Assembly (NCBI GenBank): GCA_046723645.1
Contig: JBKOUY010000102.1
Location: 1 to 40,115, forward strand
DNA from: DASQUK01 sp046723645
GTDB taxonomy: Bacteria; Actinomycetota; Acidimicrobiia; Acidimicrobiales; VFJN01
DNA length: 40,115 nucleotides
Reading direction: 5' to 3'
The translations under genes and the position numbers were made by a program. The notes under the pieces are model-generated. The model was not told the DNA's origin and made no database searches. It saw only the letters and a list, made by a program, of their open reading frames with translations. Positions 1-10,518 of this stretch are shown piece by piece (within the stretch, counting starts at the first letter, position 1; the number at the start of each line of letters is the position of its first letter).

Positions 1-1710
<1,710 letters not shown>

Positions 1711-1765
1711 GTCGGCGACGGTACCGGGTGCCGTCGCCCGCAGGGCCGGTGGGTGGTGGCCGGCT

Positions 1766-2740
1766 TCAGGCGGCGCTGCCGGTGGCCACCGACCGGGCCG
1801 CGAGCCGCAGGGCCCGGTCGAGGACGGCCGGGTGGCCGAGACGGCGACGGAGCTCGCGTTCGAGCCCGGCGATCGGGTGCAGGTTCTGGGGGGCGCGTGG
1901 GTCGTTGTGGGGCTGGCTGGCGAAGCGAGGCAGCGTCGCCGTCACGCGGTCGGCCAGGTCCACCGCCTCGGCACGGGTCAGGTCACCGGACGCCTCGCAC
2001 CGGACGATGCCCCACCAGGGGTGCGAGGCCGCCCCGGGCAGGCGCAGGTACCAGGAGTACCGGAAGCGGCGGTCACCGATCGCGAACAACGGAGTGCGGT
2101 CGCCCACGCGGAGCCCGGTGGCGACCGCCTGCAGGACGGCCGGCAGATAGGACACGTGGTGCGTCTTGACGTAGCCCACCGCACCCGGAATGTGGCGCCG
2201 GTCGCCGAGCGGCCCGTCGACGACCAGGAGCCCAGCCCTGCCCTCGGGCGACCCCATCGCCTCCACCGCCACCCGACCCTCCAGGTCGCCGCGGGCCCGA
2301 CCCAGCGCCTGGGCGACCGGGTCGCCGTCGGCGTCGGGCACCGGATAGGGGAGGTAGTCGCCGTGGCGGGTGACGATGGGATCGACCGGCGCGCCCGGGC
2401 ACAGGACACCCCGCCGCACCTCGGCCGCCACCACCCGGGCGCGGTCGTCGCACCGGACCGCGCCCGCCGCCCAGCTGGCACACACCCCCTGGCGGGTCTG
2501 CTCCCCCGTCTGTTCGGCATCGGAGTCGCCCGTGACCCAGATCCGCGCGTCGATGCGCTGGACGCCGTCGACGAACAGCACGCACGCCACCGGGCGCGCG
2601 GCGGCGGGGACCCCGACCGGCGCCCAGGCCGCGGGATCGCGCTCGACCCCCAGGTCGACGTCGGCGTCGGAACCGGCCAGGGCGGCCCCGTCGACCGATG
2701 CGCCGTAGTCGGGCGCCCAGGTCTCGACCGCGAACCTCAT
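1766..2740 (-). CDS. nurA: NurA-like 5'-3' nuclease
   Basis: 324 residues, ATG start at 2740. NurA is the nuclease partner of the HerA translocase in DNA-end resection. Visible NurA-like landmarks are a hydrophobic strand ending in VDG (D58) as candidate first metal ligand, LLVVDGPL (D175), GYVKTHH (K192) just after it, and a C-terminal block with PQNLHPI and a Leu/Arg-rich helix. The order and spacing of DG, DGxL and the following Lys fit NurA, but similarity is judged by eye and bacterial NurA proteins are very divergent. Support also comes from context: HerA, SbcD and SbcC lie on the same strand, separated only by a two-gene plus-strand insert. It is followed after 55 bases by the ABC-F gene. 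The alternative is an unrelated actinobacterial protein of unknown function. Confidence 0.6.
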   Translation of the reverse strand: MRFAVETWAPDYGASVDGAALAGSDADVDLGVERDPAAWAPVGVPAAARPVACVLFVDGVQRIDARIWVTGDSDAEQTGEQTRQGVCASWAAGAVRCDDRARVVAAEVRRGVLCPGAPVDPIVTRHGDYLPYPVPDADGDPVAQALGRARGDLEGRVAVEAMGSPEGRAGLLVVDGPLGDRRHIPGAVGYVKTHHVSYLPAVLQAVATGLRVGDRTPLFAIGDRRFRYSWYLRLPGAASHPWWGIVRCEASGDLTRAEAVDLADRVTATLPRFASQPHNDPRAPQNLHPIAGLERELRRRLGHPAVLDRALRLAARSVATGSAA

Positions 2741-2769
2741 CGCACCATCATGGACAGCGGGTGTGACAA

Positions 2770-3342
2770 ATGACGGGATACCCCGACGCGCCGAGCGGTG
2801 CCATCATGGACGTGATGTGTCACATCGCACACCATCGGTACCGGGAGGACGCCTGGTCCACGGGCGGATGGACGTGGACCGTCGACGCCGACGAGCCCGA
2901 GCGGCGCGATCCCGACCTGCGGGTGTCGCAGGCCGAGCGCGACGAGGTGGTGGCGCTCCTCGCCGGGCACTTCGCCGACGGGCGGCTCACGGTGGAGGAG
3001 TACGAGGAACGAGTCGAGGCCGCCCTCGCAGCTCGTACGGGGCGCGACCTCGAGCCGCTGCTGGAGGACCTTCCGGCGGCGGATCCGTCACCGGCACGGG
3101 CCCGCACGCGTCGACGGCCGGAGCCGAGACGGGTCCAGGCGCCCGTGATCCCCGCCCGCCTGGTGGCAGTGGCCGCCGTGATCGTCCTGGCGATCGCCAC
3201 CGGCCCCTGGGCCCTGTGGCTGCTCTGGCCCGCACTGGTGTTCACCGGGGGCTGCGGCTTCGGGCGCCGCCACTGGCGAGCACACGCCGACGTCCGTACA
3301 CGCGCCACGCCCGAGCAGCCGCCCGTGATGCAGCGCCTCTAG
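2770..3342 (+). CDS. DUF1707 domain membrane protein
   Basis: Up to 190 residues. Residues about 50-100 (starting LRVSQAERDEVV and containing GHFADGRLTVEEYEER) are a classic DUF1707 domain, a short actinobacterial helical domain often placed before membrane segments. A basic Arg-rich linker follows, then hydrophobic segments at about 127-160 that probably form two membrane spans or a hairpin. The start is uncertain: ATG codons at 2770, 2806 and 2815 are all in frame, none has a good ribosome-binding site, and the first 45 residues precede any conserved domain. It is transcribed away from nurA, whose start is only 29 bases upstream. Function unknown. Confidence 0.8.
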   Translation: MTGYPDAPSGAIMDVMCHIAHHRYREDAWSTGGWTWTVDADEPERRDPDLRVSQAERDEVVALLAGHFADGRLTVEEYEERVEAALAARTGRDLEPLLEDLPAADPSPARARTRRRPEPRRVQAPVIPARLVAVAAVIVLAIATGPWALWLLWPALVFTGGCGFGRRHWRAHADVRTRATPEQPPVMQRL

Positions 3343-3409
3343 CTCCTGGCGGGGCGGCCGACGATCGCAGGGCCGTCGTTCCTCGTTCGCGGCGCGTGTC
3401 AGGATGGGC

Positions 3410-3440
3410 GGGCAGCATCGCGCCGTGATCGACGCTGCCC
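3410..3440 (+). other. Hairpin upstream of the PhoX-like gene
   Basis: Bases 3410-3420 and 3430-3440 form an 11-base inverted repeat with one mismatch around a 9-base loop. It ends just before the GGGGAGGGGG ribosome-binding site of the gene at 3462. It lacks a T-run, so it could end transcription of the DUF1707 gene, shape the leader of the next gene, or bind a regulator. Confidence 0.35.
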
Positions 3441-3461
3441 AGCGGGGAGGGGGACCTGCCG

Positions 3462-5009
3462 ATGTCCAGACGCGCGTCCACCAAGTCCGGTGTGACCCGA
3501 CGGGCGTTCCTGCGCTCGAGCGGAGCCGCGGTCGGGACCGCGGCGCTGGCGGGGCCGCTGGTCGGCCTCCAGCTCCAGCAGACGGCCGGCGCCGGCCCAC
3601 GCGCCGAGCGGGGCTACGGCCCGCTGCTCCCAACCCAGGATCGCACGACCGGACTGCCGCTGTTGCGGTTGCCGCGGGGTTTCAGTTACCAGTCGTTCGG
3701 CTGGAGTGGCGACCCGATGGACGATGGCACGCCGACGCCCGACCGCCACGACGGCATGGCCGTGGTCGCGTCGCGCCGCGGCCGTGGCGGGCGCTCGGAA
3801 CTGGTGCTCATCCGCAACCACGAACGGGGTCCCGCCCTCCCTGGTGATCCGCTGCCTCTGGTGGGAGCGGGCCAGGCGCCCGTCTACGACGCGTTCCGAG
3901 CCGCGGGACTGATCGAAGGCCTGGGCGGCGGCACCACCGCCCTCACGTTTGCGAATGGCACGTTCGCTGGGTCGCGGGCCACGCTCGGGGGGACGATCGT
4001 CAACTGCGCCGGCGGGCCCACGCCGTGGGGCTCCTGGCTCACGTGCGAGGAGGTCCGCTTGCGCGGGTCGCAGGTGGGCGCCCGCGATCACGGCTTCGTC
4101 TTCGAGGTGCCGGCGCCGCATCGGGGTACCGCCAGCGCCGTGCCGATCGAGGACATGGGCTTCATGACCCACGAGGCGGCTGCGGTCGACCCCAGCACGG
4201 GGCACGTCTACCTGACCGAGGACAACGGGCCGAACTCCGGCTTCTACCGCTTCAGGCCGCGCCACCGGGCCGGACGGCCGGGCGATCTCGAGGGCGGCGG
4301 GAGCCTGGAGATGCTGAAGGTCGCCGGCGTCGAACACGCCGACCTGCGGCAGGCCACGCCGGGCCAGGACGTCGCCGTCGAGTGGGTCCGGATCGCAGAT
4401 CCCAACGCCGACCCCGAAGCCTTCGCCCCGCCGCTCCCGGGCCTCCCCGCCATCCTGGGCATCGGGCGGTCGGGCCCCTTCCTGCAGGGCGAAGCCCAGG
4501 GGGCAGCGGTGTTCAGCCGACTCGAGGGCTGCTGGCACGACCGGGGCGTCGTCTACTTCGTCGACACCGGCGGCGGCCCGGTCGGCAAGGGGGTGGTGTG
4601 GGCCCTCGATCTCCGGCGTGGCGGACCGGGGAGCCGCCCCACGCTGACCGCCGTCTTCGTGTCGCAGAGCGAGGAGCTGGCCGACAACCCCGACAACATC
4701 ACCGTCAGCCCGCGGGGCGGACTGGTGCTGTGCGAGGACGGCAGCGGCTTGGTCGTGGACGGCACGCGCCGGTTCGGCACCCGCCTGCTCGGCGTCGATC
4801 GCCGGGGAGGATCGTTCGTCTTCGCCGAGAACAACGTGGTCGTCGACCAGCCCATCCCGGGCAAGCCGGCGATCGCTCCCAACGACTACCGCGGCTTCGA
4901 GTTCTGCGGGGCGACGTTCTCCCCCTTGGGGCGCCACCTCTTCGTCAACATCCAGACGCCCGGCATCACCTTCGCCATCGAGGGGCCGTGGCAGCGGGGC
5001 AGCCTCTAG
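3462..5009 (+). CDS. Tat-exported PhoX/DUF839 family protein
   Basis: 515 residues. A twin-arginine signal peptide is clear: TRRAFLR at residues 12-18 followed by an Ala/Gly-rich hydrophobic stretch to about residue 35. The rest is a propeller-type DUF839 protein, the family that includes PhoX calcium/iron alkaline phosphatases; GSWLTCEE, FMTHEAA, YLTEDNG and YRGFEFCGATFSP are recognisable family landmarks. Expected location is outside the membrane, probably as a metal-dependent phosphoesterase, but many DUF839 proteins have no proven activity. The ATG follows a strong GGGAGGGGG ribosome-binding site. The gene converges on sbcC with 30 bases between the stop codons and sits, with the DUF1707 gene, inside the otherwise minus-strand repair block. 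Confidence 0.85.
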   Translation: MSRRASTKSGVTRRAFLRSSGAAVGTAALAGPLVGLQLQQTAGAGPRAERGYGPLLPTQDRTTGLPLLRLPRGFSYQSFGWSGDPMDDGTPTPDRHDGMAVVASRRGRGGRSELVLIRNHERGPALPGDPLPLVGAGQAPVYDAFRAAGLIEGLGGGTTALTFANGTFAGSRATLGGTIVNCAGGPTPWGSWLTCEEVRLRGSQVGARDHGFVFEVPAPHRGTASAVPIEDMGFMTHEAAAVDPSTGHVYLTEDNGPNSGFYRFRPRHRAGRPGDLEGGGSLEMLKVAGVEHADLRQATPGQDVAVEWVRIADPNADPEAFAPPLPGLPAILGIGRSGPFLQGEAQGAAVFSRLEGCWHDRGVVYFVDTGGGPVGKGVVWALDLRRGGPGSRPTLTAVFVSQSEELADNPDNITVSPRGGLVLCEDGSGLVVDGTRRFGTRLLGVDRRGGSFVFAENNVVVDQPIPGKPAIAPNDYRGFEFCGATFSPLGRHLFVNIQTPGITFAIEGPWQRGSL

Positions 5010-5039
5010 TGGGTGCTCGCGCCCGCTAGGGCAGCGCCG

Positions 5040-7466
5040 CTAGGCGCCCACCCCGTCGACCCGCTCGACGGTGGCGCTACCGCCGACCTTGCGGACCTCG
5101 AAGCGCACGGGCAGGCGGTCAGCCAGCTCCCGGACGTGGGTGACGACCCCCACCATGCGGCCGCGGGCGCCGAGCTCGTCGAGGGCCGTGGCGACCACGT
5201 CCAGGGTGTCGGGATCGAGGGTGCCGAATCCCTCGTCGAGGAACAGGGCGTCGAGGCGGGCGGGCCCGGCGGCCGCGAGCGTCGCCCCCAGGTGGTCGGC
5301 GAGGGCGAGCGCCAACGCCAGCGAGGCGAGGAACGTCTCGCCGCCTGACAGAGTGCGTGCCGGCCGGGTCTGGGAGGCGTTGGTGTGGTCGACCACCAGG
5401 AACCCGCCGCTGCGGGCGTCGACTGCCAGCTCATAGGCGCCGCCGCTGAGCTCGGCCAGGACGTGCGACGCGCCGTGCACGAGCTGCTGGACGGCAGCGT
5501 CGAGCAGCCACTTCTCGAACCGATTGGCGGCGAGGTGCCCGGCGAGCGCGTCGGCGACCTGCTGCTGCTCGACCACCCGTCGACGCTCGGCGCGGAGCTC
5601 CTCGACCTCGGCGATGGCCGCGTCGATCCCGCGAAGGTCGGCCTCCGCCCGCGCGTGGGCCGCGGCCACCGCCTCACCCGGCCATGCGCCGAGCTGACGG
5701 CGCCGCGGCGCGGACGCTTCGGGCACATCGACGCCGACGTCACGGCAGAGCCGTGACAGCTCGTCGACGACCGCCGCCGCCTCGTCGAGCGCGCCGTTGG
5801 CGAGCCGGCGATGCCGCTCCGCGCGTTCGAGCACGTCGGGCCGCCGGCTTGCGGCCCAAGCCACGAGCGCGGCCCAGTCGGCGGCCAGGTCGCGGCGCTC
5901 GCACCCGGGAGGGTCGAGGACCGCCACCGCGTCGCGGGCGGCGTCGAATGCGCGCCGCGCCTCGCGCTCGCGCTCCAGGAGCGCGTCGTGGCGTTCTGCG
6001 ATCTCACGCCGCGCGGCGCGGGCGTCGCGCGCCGCCTGACGGGCCTTGGCGAGATCGGCCTCGGCGATGGCGGCCGCCGCCAGGTGGTCCTCGATCGCGT
6101 CGGGTCCGTCCGCCCCGTCGAGGCGAGCCTCGACGTCGGCGAGGTCGGCACGCAAACGCCGCAGCTTCTCGTCGACCGTCGCCTGGTGGGCGATGGCCTG
6201 CTTGACGGCGTCCTCCGCCTGCGCCACCGCTCGTTCCGCCTCGGCCAGGCCGCGCTCCGCTCGCCGGACATCCGGTGCGCCACGGGTCTCGGGGAGGGCG
6301 TGGACCGCCTGCCCACACACCGGGCACGGCGATCCGACCGACAGCTCGGACGTCAGCGCCTGGGCACGCGACTCAACGCGCAAGCGGTCCAGCTCGCCGG
6401 CACGAGCCTGCCGATCGGCGCCGGCCTGCGCCTCGGCATCGCGGGCCATCGCAAGGTCGCCGGCGGCCGCCGACGCTGCGGCACTCCCGTGCTCGAGGGC
6501 CCGGGCCAGCTCGCGTCGCTTGCCGTGGTCGGCACGCAAGGCCTCCAGCACCGCCCGGGCGGGCATCTCCGCGAGCGCCGCCTCCGCGGCAGCCACCGCG
6601 TCGGTGGCATCGTCCTCGAGCTCGTCGCAGCGCTGCCGCGCCGCGGTGACGGTCGCCAGCGCCGCCGCCAGCTCGTCGACGCCGGCGGGGGCGCGCACGG
6701 CACCGAGCAGGCGGCCCTGGGCGGACGCCTCGTCGGCCCGGGCCCGCTCCTCGTCGGCCCGCGCGAGCAGCTCGTCGACCCGTGGACGTTGGGCGGAGAG
6801 CTGGCGCGCCAGCGCCGCAAGCTCGTCGAGGCGGCGGGCGGCTTCCTGCCGCGCCTCGGGCGTCGCCCGCGCCAGTCGCTCGAGCTGGCCGGCGACGACG
6901 TCGGCCCGGTTGCGGGCGAGCGCGGCTCGTTGCCGTGCGGCGCCGGCCACGCCGTCGTAGAGCCCCAGGTCGAGCAGGCGGACCAGCAGGTCCTGGCGCT
7001 TGCGGGGCTCGGCGTGGAGGAACTGGGCGAACTGGCCCTGAGGCAGCGACACGCACTTGGTGAAGTGGTCGAAGCCGAGCCCGACCACGGCTTCGACCGC
7101 AGCGGTGACCTCCTTGGCCTCGCCGGCCAACACTTCGGAACCCCGCTGGAGGCGTGCCTCCTTGGTGGTCGCCCCGGCCCTGGTGGCCCGGACGACCCGT
7201 ACCGCCGTGTACTCCTGGCCGCCGGCGCTGAAGTCGAGCCGGACCCGAGCCTCGGTGAGGTTCTGGCTGATCACCGGCGCCACGGCCCGCCGGTCGTCGA
7301 GGCGGGGCACGCTGCCGTAGAGCGCGAACGTGAGGGCGTCGATGATGCTGGTCTTGCCCGCGCCCGTGGGGCCGACCAGGGCGAACAGGTCCGCGTCGGC
7401 GAAGTCGACCACGGTGGGGCCACGGAAGGCCGTGAACCCCTCGACCTCCAGCCGGCGTGGCCTCAT
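5040..7466 (-). CDS. sbcC: SbcC (Rad50-type) exonuclease ATPase subunit
   Basis: 808 residues, an SMC-like ATPase that pairs with SbcD to process DNA ends and hairpins. Walker A GPTGAGKTS lies at residues 32-40. Two long Ala/Arg/Glu-rich coiled-coil arms flank a zinc hook CPVC at 381-384. The signature LSGGE is at 706-710, followed by Walker B DALFLDE (739-745) and the D-loop GTLD. It is shorter than E. coli SbcC (about 1,050 residues), with shorter arms. The start at 7466 (MRPRRLEVEGF) is chosen because its ATG overlaps the sbcD stop as ATGA and begins directly on the ATPase fold; longer in-frame versions run into sbcD. The overlap implies translational coupling. Confidence 0.93.
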   Translation of the reverse strand: MRPRRLEVEGFTAFRGPTVVDFADADLFALVGPTGAGKTSIIDALTFALYGSVPRLDDRRAVAPVISQNLTEARVRLDFSAGGQEYTAVRVVRATRAGATTKEARLQRGSEVLAGEAKEVTAAVEAVVGLGFDHFTKCVSLPQGQFAQFLHAEPRKRQDLLVRLLDLGLYDGVAGAARQRAALARNRADVVAGQLERLARATPEARQEAARRLDELAALARQLSAQRPRVDELLARADEERARADEASAQGRLLGAVRAPAGVDELAAALATVTAARQRCDELEDDATDAVAAAEAALAEMPARAVLEALRADHGKRRELARALEHGSAAASAAAGDLAMARDAEAQAGADRQARAGELDRLRVESRAQALTSELSVGSPCPVCGQAVHALPETRGAPDVRRAERGLAEAERAVAQAEDAVKQAIAHQATVDEKLRRLRADLADVEARLDGADGPDAIEDHLAAAAIAEADLAKARQAARDARAARREIAERHDALLEREREARRAFDAARDAVAVLDPPGCERRDLAADWAALVAWAASRRPDVLERAERHRRLANGALDEAAAVVDELSRLCRDVGVDVPEASAPRRRQLGAWPGEAVAAAHARAEADLRGIDAAIAEVEELRAERRRVVEQQQVADALAGHLAANRFEKWLLDAAVQQLVHGASHVLAELSGGAYELAVDARSGGFLVVDHTNASQTRPARTLSGGETFLASLALALALADHLGATLAAAGPARLDALFLDEGFGTLDPDTLDVVATALDELGARGRMVGVVTHVRELADRLPVRFEVRKVGGSATVERVDGVGA

Positions 7467-8629
7467 CGTGTTGTCCCGCCGGCGTCGCCGATCAGCTCGT
7501 CCACCAACTCGTCGAACAGCGCGACGACCCGGTCGTCGTGGGCGTCGTGCTCGCCGAGGTACTCGGTCACGAGGTCGTGTGGGGTGCGCCCCAGGCGGTC
7601 GGGATCGGGCGCTGGCCGAGCCTCGTCGACCCGGCGCTGCTCGAGCACCACCTCGACCGCGTTGGGCAGCCGGGCGCGCACCTCGTCGGCCAATCCCGCC
7701 CGGGCCGGCTCGTCGAGGACGACCCGCAGGTGATCGTCGGCCGAGTCGGCCGCAACGCCGAGCACGTCGTCGAGCGTTCCCCGCAGCGTGCGCAGCCGCC
7801 GCCCGGCCGTCAGCGACACCGGACGGACATCGGCGGGCAGGCACGGATGAACGTCGACCACGCTGACCGACGGCTCGTTGGCGGTCTCGCCGAAGTCGAG
7901 CTGCAGCGGCGAGCCGCAGTAGTGCAGCGGCGCAGGGCCCGCCAGGTGTTGGCGCCGGTGGAGGTGCCCGAGCGCCACGTACTGCGCGGCTGCGGGGAAG
8001 GCGGTGGCCGGCACCCAGTAGTCGAACACGGTGTGGGCGCCGCGCTCGCCGCCGCCCATCGTGCCACCCATGACCATGAGGTGAGCGACGACGAGGTTGA
8101 CGGTGTCGGCCCGGAAGCCCCCGGTGAGCGCCGCCAGGATCCGCACCACGCGATCGGCGTAGGCGGCGTGGGCATCGGCGGCATCGCCCGAGAGCAGGAG
8201 GTCGGCGGTGACCACGTAGCGCTGGGACGGAAACGGCAGCAGCGCCACGTGCGCCTGCTCGCCCCCGGCTGCGATCTCGACCACGCCACCGTCGCCCGGC
8301 GGGCGGACGGCGGACGCGACGTGGATGCCGCTCGCCTCGGACAGCGGCGCCACCGCCCCCAGCCGCTGCGCCGAGTCGTGATTGCCCGCGACGACGATCA
8401 CCGGCCGGCCGCCCTCGGCGAGGTCGAGGAGCGCCCGGTAGACGATGCGCTCCGCCTCGGGAGTGGGCGTGGCGCTGTCGAAGAGGTCGCCCGCGACGAC
8501 CACCAGGTCGGCCCCGTCACGGCGGGCGATGCCGGCGATCTCGGCCAGCACCGCCTCGTGCTCGGCCGCCCGCGATCGGCCACGCAGTGCCTTGCCGACG
8601 TGCCAGTCGGACGTGTGCAGGACCCGCAT
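7463..8629 (-). CDS. sbcD: SbcD (Mre11-type) nuclease subunit
   Basis: 388 residues, calcineurin-like phosphoesterase forming the nuclease of the SbcCD complex. Metal-binding motifs are in order: DWH (D8, H10), GDLFD (D48), GNHD (N83, H84), a VAHLMVMGG histidine and GHLHRRQH. A capping domain and a C-terminal region that in the family contacts SbcC follow. The start is the ATG of MRVLHTSDWH at 8629, which is where Mre11/SbcD proteins begin; a longer in-frame reading runs back into herA. It begins 16 bases after the herA stop and overlaps sbcC by four bases, so herA-sbcD-sbcC is very likely one operon. Confidence 0.94.
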   Translation of the reverse strand: MRVLHTSDWHVGKALRGRSRAAEHEAVLAEIAGIARRDGADLVVVAGDLFDSATPTPEAERIVYRALLDLAEGGRPVIVVAGNHDSAQRLGAVAPLSEASGIHVASAVRPPGDGGVVEIAAGGEQAHVALLPFPSQRYVVTADLLLSGDAADAHAAYADRVVRILAALTGGFRADTVNLVVAHLMVMGGTMGGGERGAHTVFDYWVPATAFPAAAQYVALGHLHRRQHLAGPAPLHYCGSPLQLDFGETANEPSVSVVDVHPCLPADVRPVSLTAGRRLRTLRGTLDDVLGVAADSADDHLRVVLDEPARAGLADEVRARLPNAVEVVLEQRRVDEARPAPDPDRLGRTPHDLVTEYLGEHDAHDDRVVALFDELVDELIGDAGGTTR

Positions 8630-8645
8630 CGCGGCCGCCCTCGTG

Positions 8646-10436
8646 CTACCCCGCGGGGAACCCGGCGAACGGATCGGGGACCGCTGCGGCGACCGCCATC
8701 GCACCGGCCTCGTCGGGGTCGACGCCGTCGCGTGCGCCGTTGACCGTCGCGACGTCGCGCCCGCGCGACGCCTCCGCGGCCCGCGTGGCCCAGGCGGGGA
8801 AGGGGAATTGCACGACCAGCGGAACGGGGAGCTCCGGCTGCGCCACGAGCATGGTGCCCGGCTTGAGGATCGTGGCCCGCTGGCGCTGGACCGGCGGCAG
8901 GAAGCCGTACTCGCCGCGGGCCGCCTCGGCGGCATCGAGGCGCCCGACCACACGCACGGCCGAGTTGGCCACGATCCGCCGCTCGACCTCGCTCGCCGTC
9001 TGCTGGGCGCCGATGAGGATCATCCCCAGGGAGCGCCCGCGCTCGGCGACGTCGAGCAGGATCTCCTTGATGGGGCTCGAGCCCTCGCGGGGGGCGTACT
9101 TGTTGAGCTCGTCGAGCACGACGAACTGGAGCGGCCGGGCCTGCCCGGACCGCTCCTTTCGCTCGAAGGCCCGCTGGAGCACCACGCCGACCACGAACCT
9201 CTTGGCCCGGTCGTTGAGGTTGTGCAGGTCGACGACGGTGACCTGGGCCCGGTCGAAGTCGACGCGGTGTCGCTCCGGCCGGGGGACGTCGCCTCGGACG
9301 AGGTGACGCAGGTGGGGCCTGGCGGCGTGCAGCCGGCGCAGGAACGCATTGACCGTGCCGGCGCCGATGGCCCGCCCCGCCCACAGGTCGGGACCGTCGG
9401 GATCGACCTTGAGCTCGATGAGCTCCACAAGGTCGTCGAAGCTGCGCACGACCTGGCCGTCGATGTTGACGCCACCGTCGCCCACCGCTTCGGCGTGGCG
9501 CAGCCGGGCGGTGACGTTGTGGACCACCATCGTGTACTGCTGGCGGTCGTCCTCGGCGTCGGCGAACAGGAACGGCAGCAGCTCGTCGCGACAGAACTGC
9601 TCGATCGTCCAGAAGAACGACGTGACCTCGCGTTGGCGGGCGGCGACGTCGGGGCTGGCGTTGGGGTCGTCGCGGACCGGCGGGGCGAAGCACGCGACCG
9701 ACCCGAACGGTCCGGCCGGCAGCCCGAGGCGGGCGTAGCGTGCCGGCTGGTCGTCCTCCAGCCGCGTGTTGGAATGGTCGAGGAACAGCAGGTCCTCGCC
9801 CTTGACGTTGAAGATGAGCGCCTTGGTGTTGGCGGCCTCGGTGCCGAGCACACCGGAGTGGAACAGGCTGTAGAGCAGGAACGTGGCGTAGCTCGTCTTG
9901 GTGGCAACCCCGGAGACGCCGCTGATGTTGACGTGAGCGCCGCGGCTGCCGTCGACGAACTCGAGGTCGAGGTAGAACGGCTCGTCGTCGCGGGACAGCC
10001 CGGCGGGCAGCCGGGCCGGCATCTGCGAGAACAACAGCGCCGCGTCGCGCTCGGCGCCCACCGCCTTGCGCACCTCCTCGCCCGGAAGCGGCGGGACGAA
10101 CACCTCGGGCTCGAAGCGGGTGGCCAGGACCTGGGCCGCCTCGCTCACCTCGGCCGGCAGGACACCCTCGGCCACCAGGAACACGTCGCTGTCCATGCGG
10201 GCGCCCTCGTGACGGGCACGCACCTGCGAGACGACGCCGGAGATGCTGAGGCGCTGGCCGTCGGGCAACATGCGGTCGACCACGACGACGTCGTCGAGCT
10301 GCAGGTAGGCACCGCTGCCAACCCCCACCCAGAACTCCAGCGGGGTCGCCGGCTCGGTGCCGATGACCCGCCCGACGACCGGCGAGACGGCCGCGGACGA
10401 GCCGCTCATGGGTGCTCGCACGACGCCGGTGTCCAT
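8646..10436 (-). CDS. herA: HerA-like DNA translocase ATPase
   Basis: 596 residues. HerA is a hexameric ring ATPase of the FtsK-HerA class that drives NurA during end resection. The N-terminal region (about 18-70) looks like a HAS-barrel. The P-loop region around residues 173-181 reads GVSGVATKT, lacking the usual GK pair, although K180 and T181 remain. Walker B is VVLDEL with D442 and E443, followed by a polar GAQQ sensor (476-479) and a conserved basic stretch. ATG codons at 10436 and 10409 are both possible; neither has a clear ribosome-binding site. It is the first gene of a herA-sbcD-sbcC run. A generic DUF87/DUF853 ATPase is the alternative, but the neighbours favour HerA. Confidence 0.85.
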   Translation of the reverse strand: MDTGVVRAPMSGSSAAVSPVVGRVIGTEPATPLEFWVGVGSGAYLQLDDVVVVDRMLPDGQRLSISGVVSQVRARHEGARMDSDVFLVAEGVLPAEVSEAAQVLATRFEPEVFVPPLPGEEVRKAVGAERDAALLFSQMPARLPAGLSRDDEPFYLDLEFVDGSRGAHVNISGVSGVATKTSYATFLLYSLFHSGVLGTEAANTKALIFNVKGEDLLFLDHSNTRLEDDQPARYARLGLPAGPFGSVACFAPPVRDDPNASPDVAARQREVTSFFWTIEQFCRDELLPFLFADAEDDRQQYTMVVHNVTARLRHAEAVGDGGVNIDGQVVRSFDDLVELIELKVDPDGPDLWAGRAIGAGTVNAFLRRLHAARPHLRHLVRGDVPRPERHRVDFDRAQVTVVDLHNLNDRAKRFVVGVVLQRAFERKERSGQARPLQFVVLDELNKYAPREGSSPIKEILLDVAERGRSLGMILIGAQQTASEVERRIVANSAVRVVGRLDAAEAARGEYGFLPPVQRQRATILKPGTMLVAQPELPVPLVVQFPFPAWATRAAEASRGRDVATVNGARDGVDPDEAGAMAVAAAVPDPFAGFPAG

Positions 10437-10471
10437 GCCGAGCGACGTTAGCGAGGGGGTGTGACAGCGAA

Positions 10472-10494
10472 GCGGATGGCCGGGCGGCCTCCGC
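10472..10494 (-). terminator. Possible terminator hairpin between DUF2255 gene and herA
   Basis: GCGGA (10472-10476) plus GGCC (10478-10481) pair with GGCC (10486-10489) plus TCCGC (10490-10494) around a 4-base loop, with one bulged T. It lies in the 82-base gap after the DUF2255 stop. No T-run follows on the minus strand, so this is only a candidate. Confidence 0.25.
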
Positions 10495-10518
10495 CTTCCC
10501 GCAGAGGCGCAGCGGTGC

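Noticed and set aside
5010..5039. Gap between convergent PhoX-like and sbcC stops
   Set aside because: Only 30 bases, with no stable hairpin or T-run; no terminator can be called.
5811..10451. Long plus-strand open frames opposite sbcC, sbcD and herA
   Set aside because: Low-complexity translations without motifs; the minus-strand genes carry complete Walker, zinc-hook and phosphoesterase motifs.
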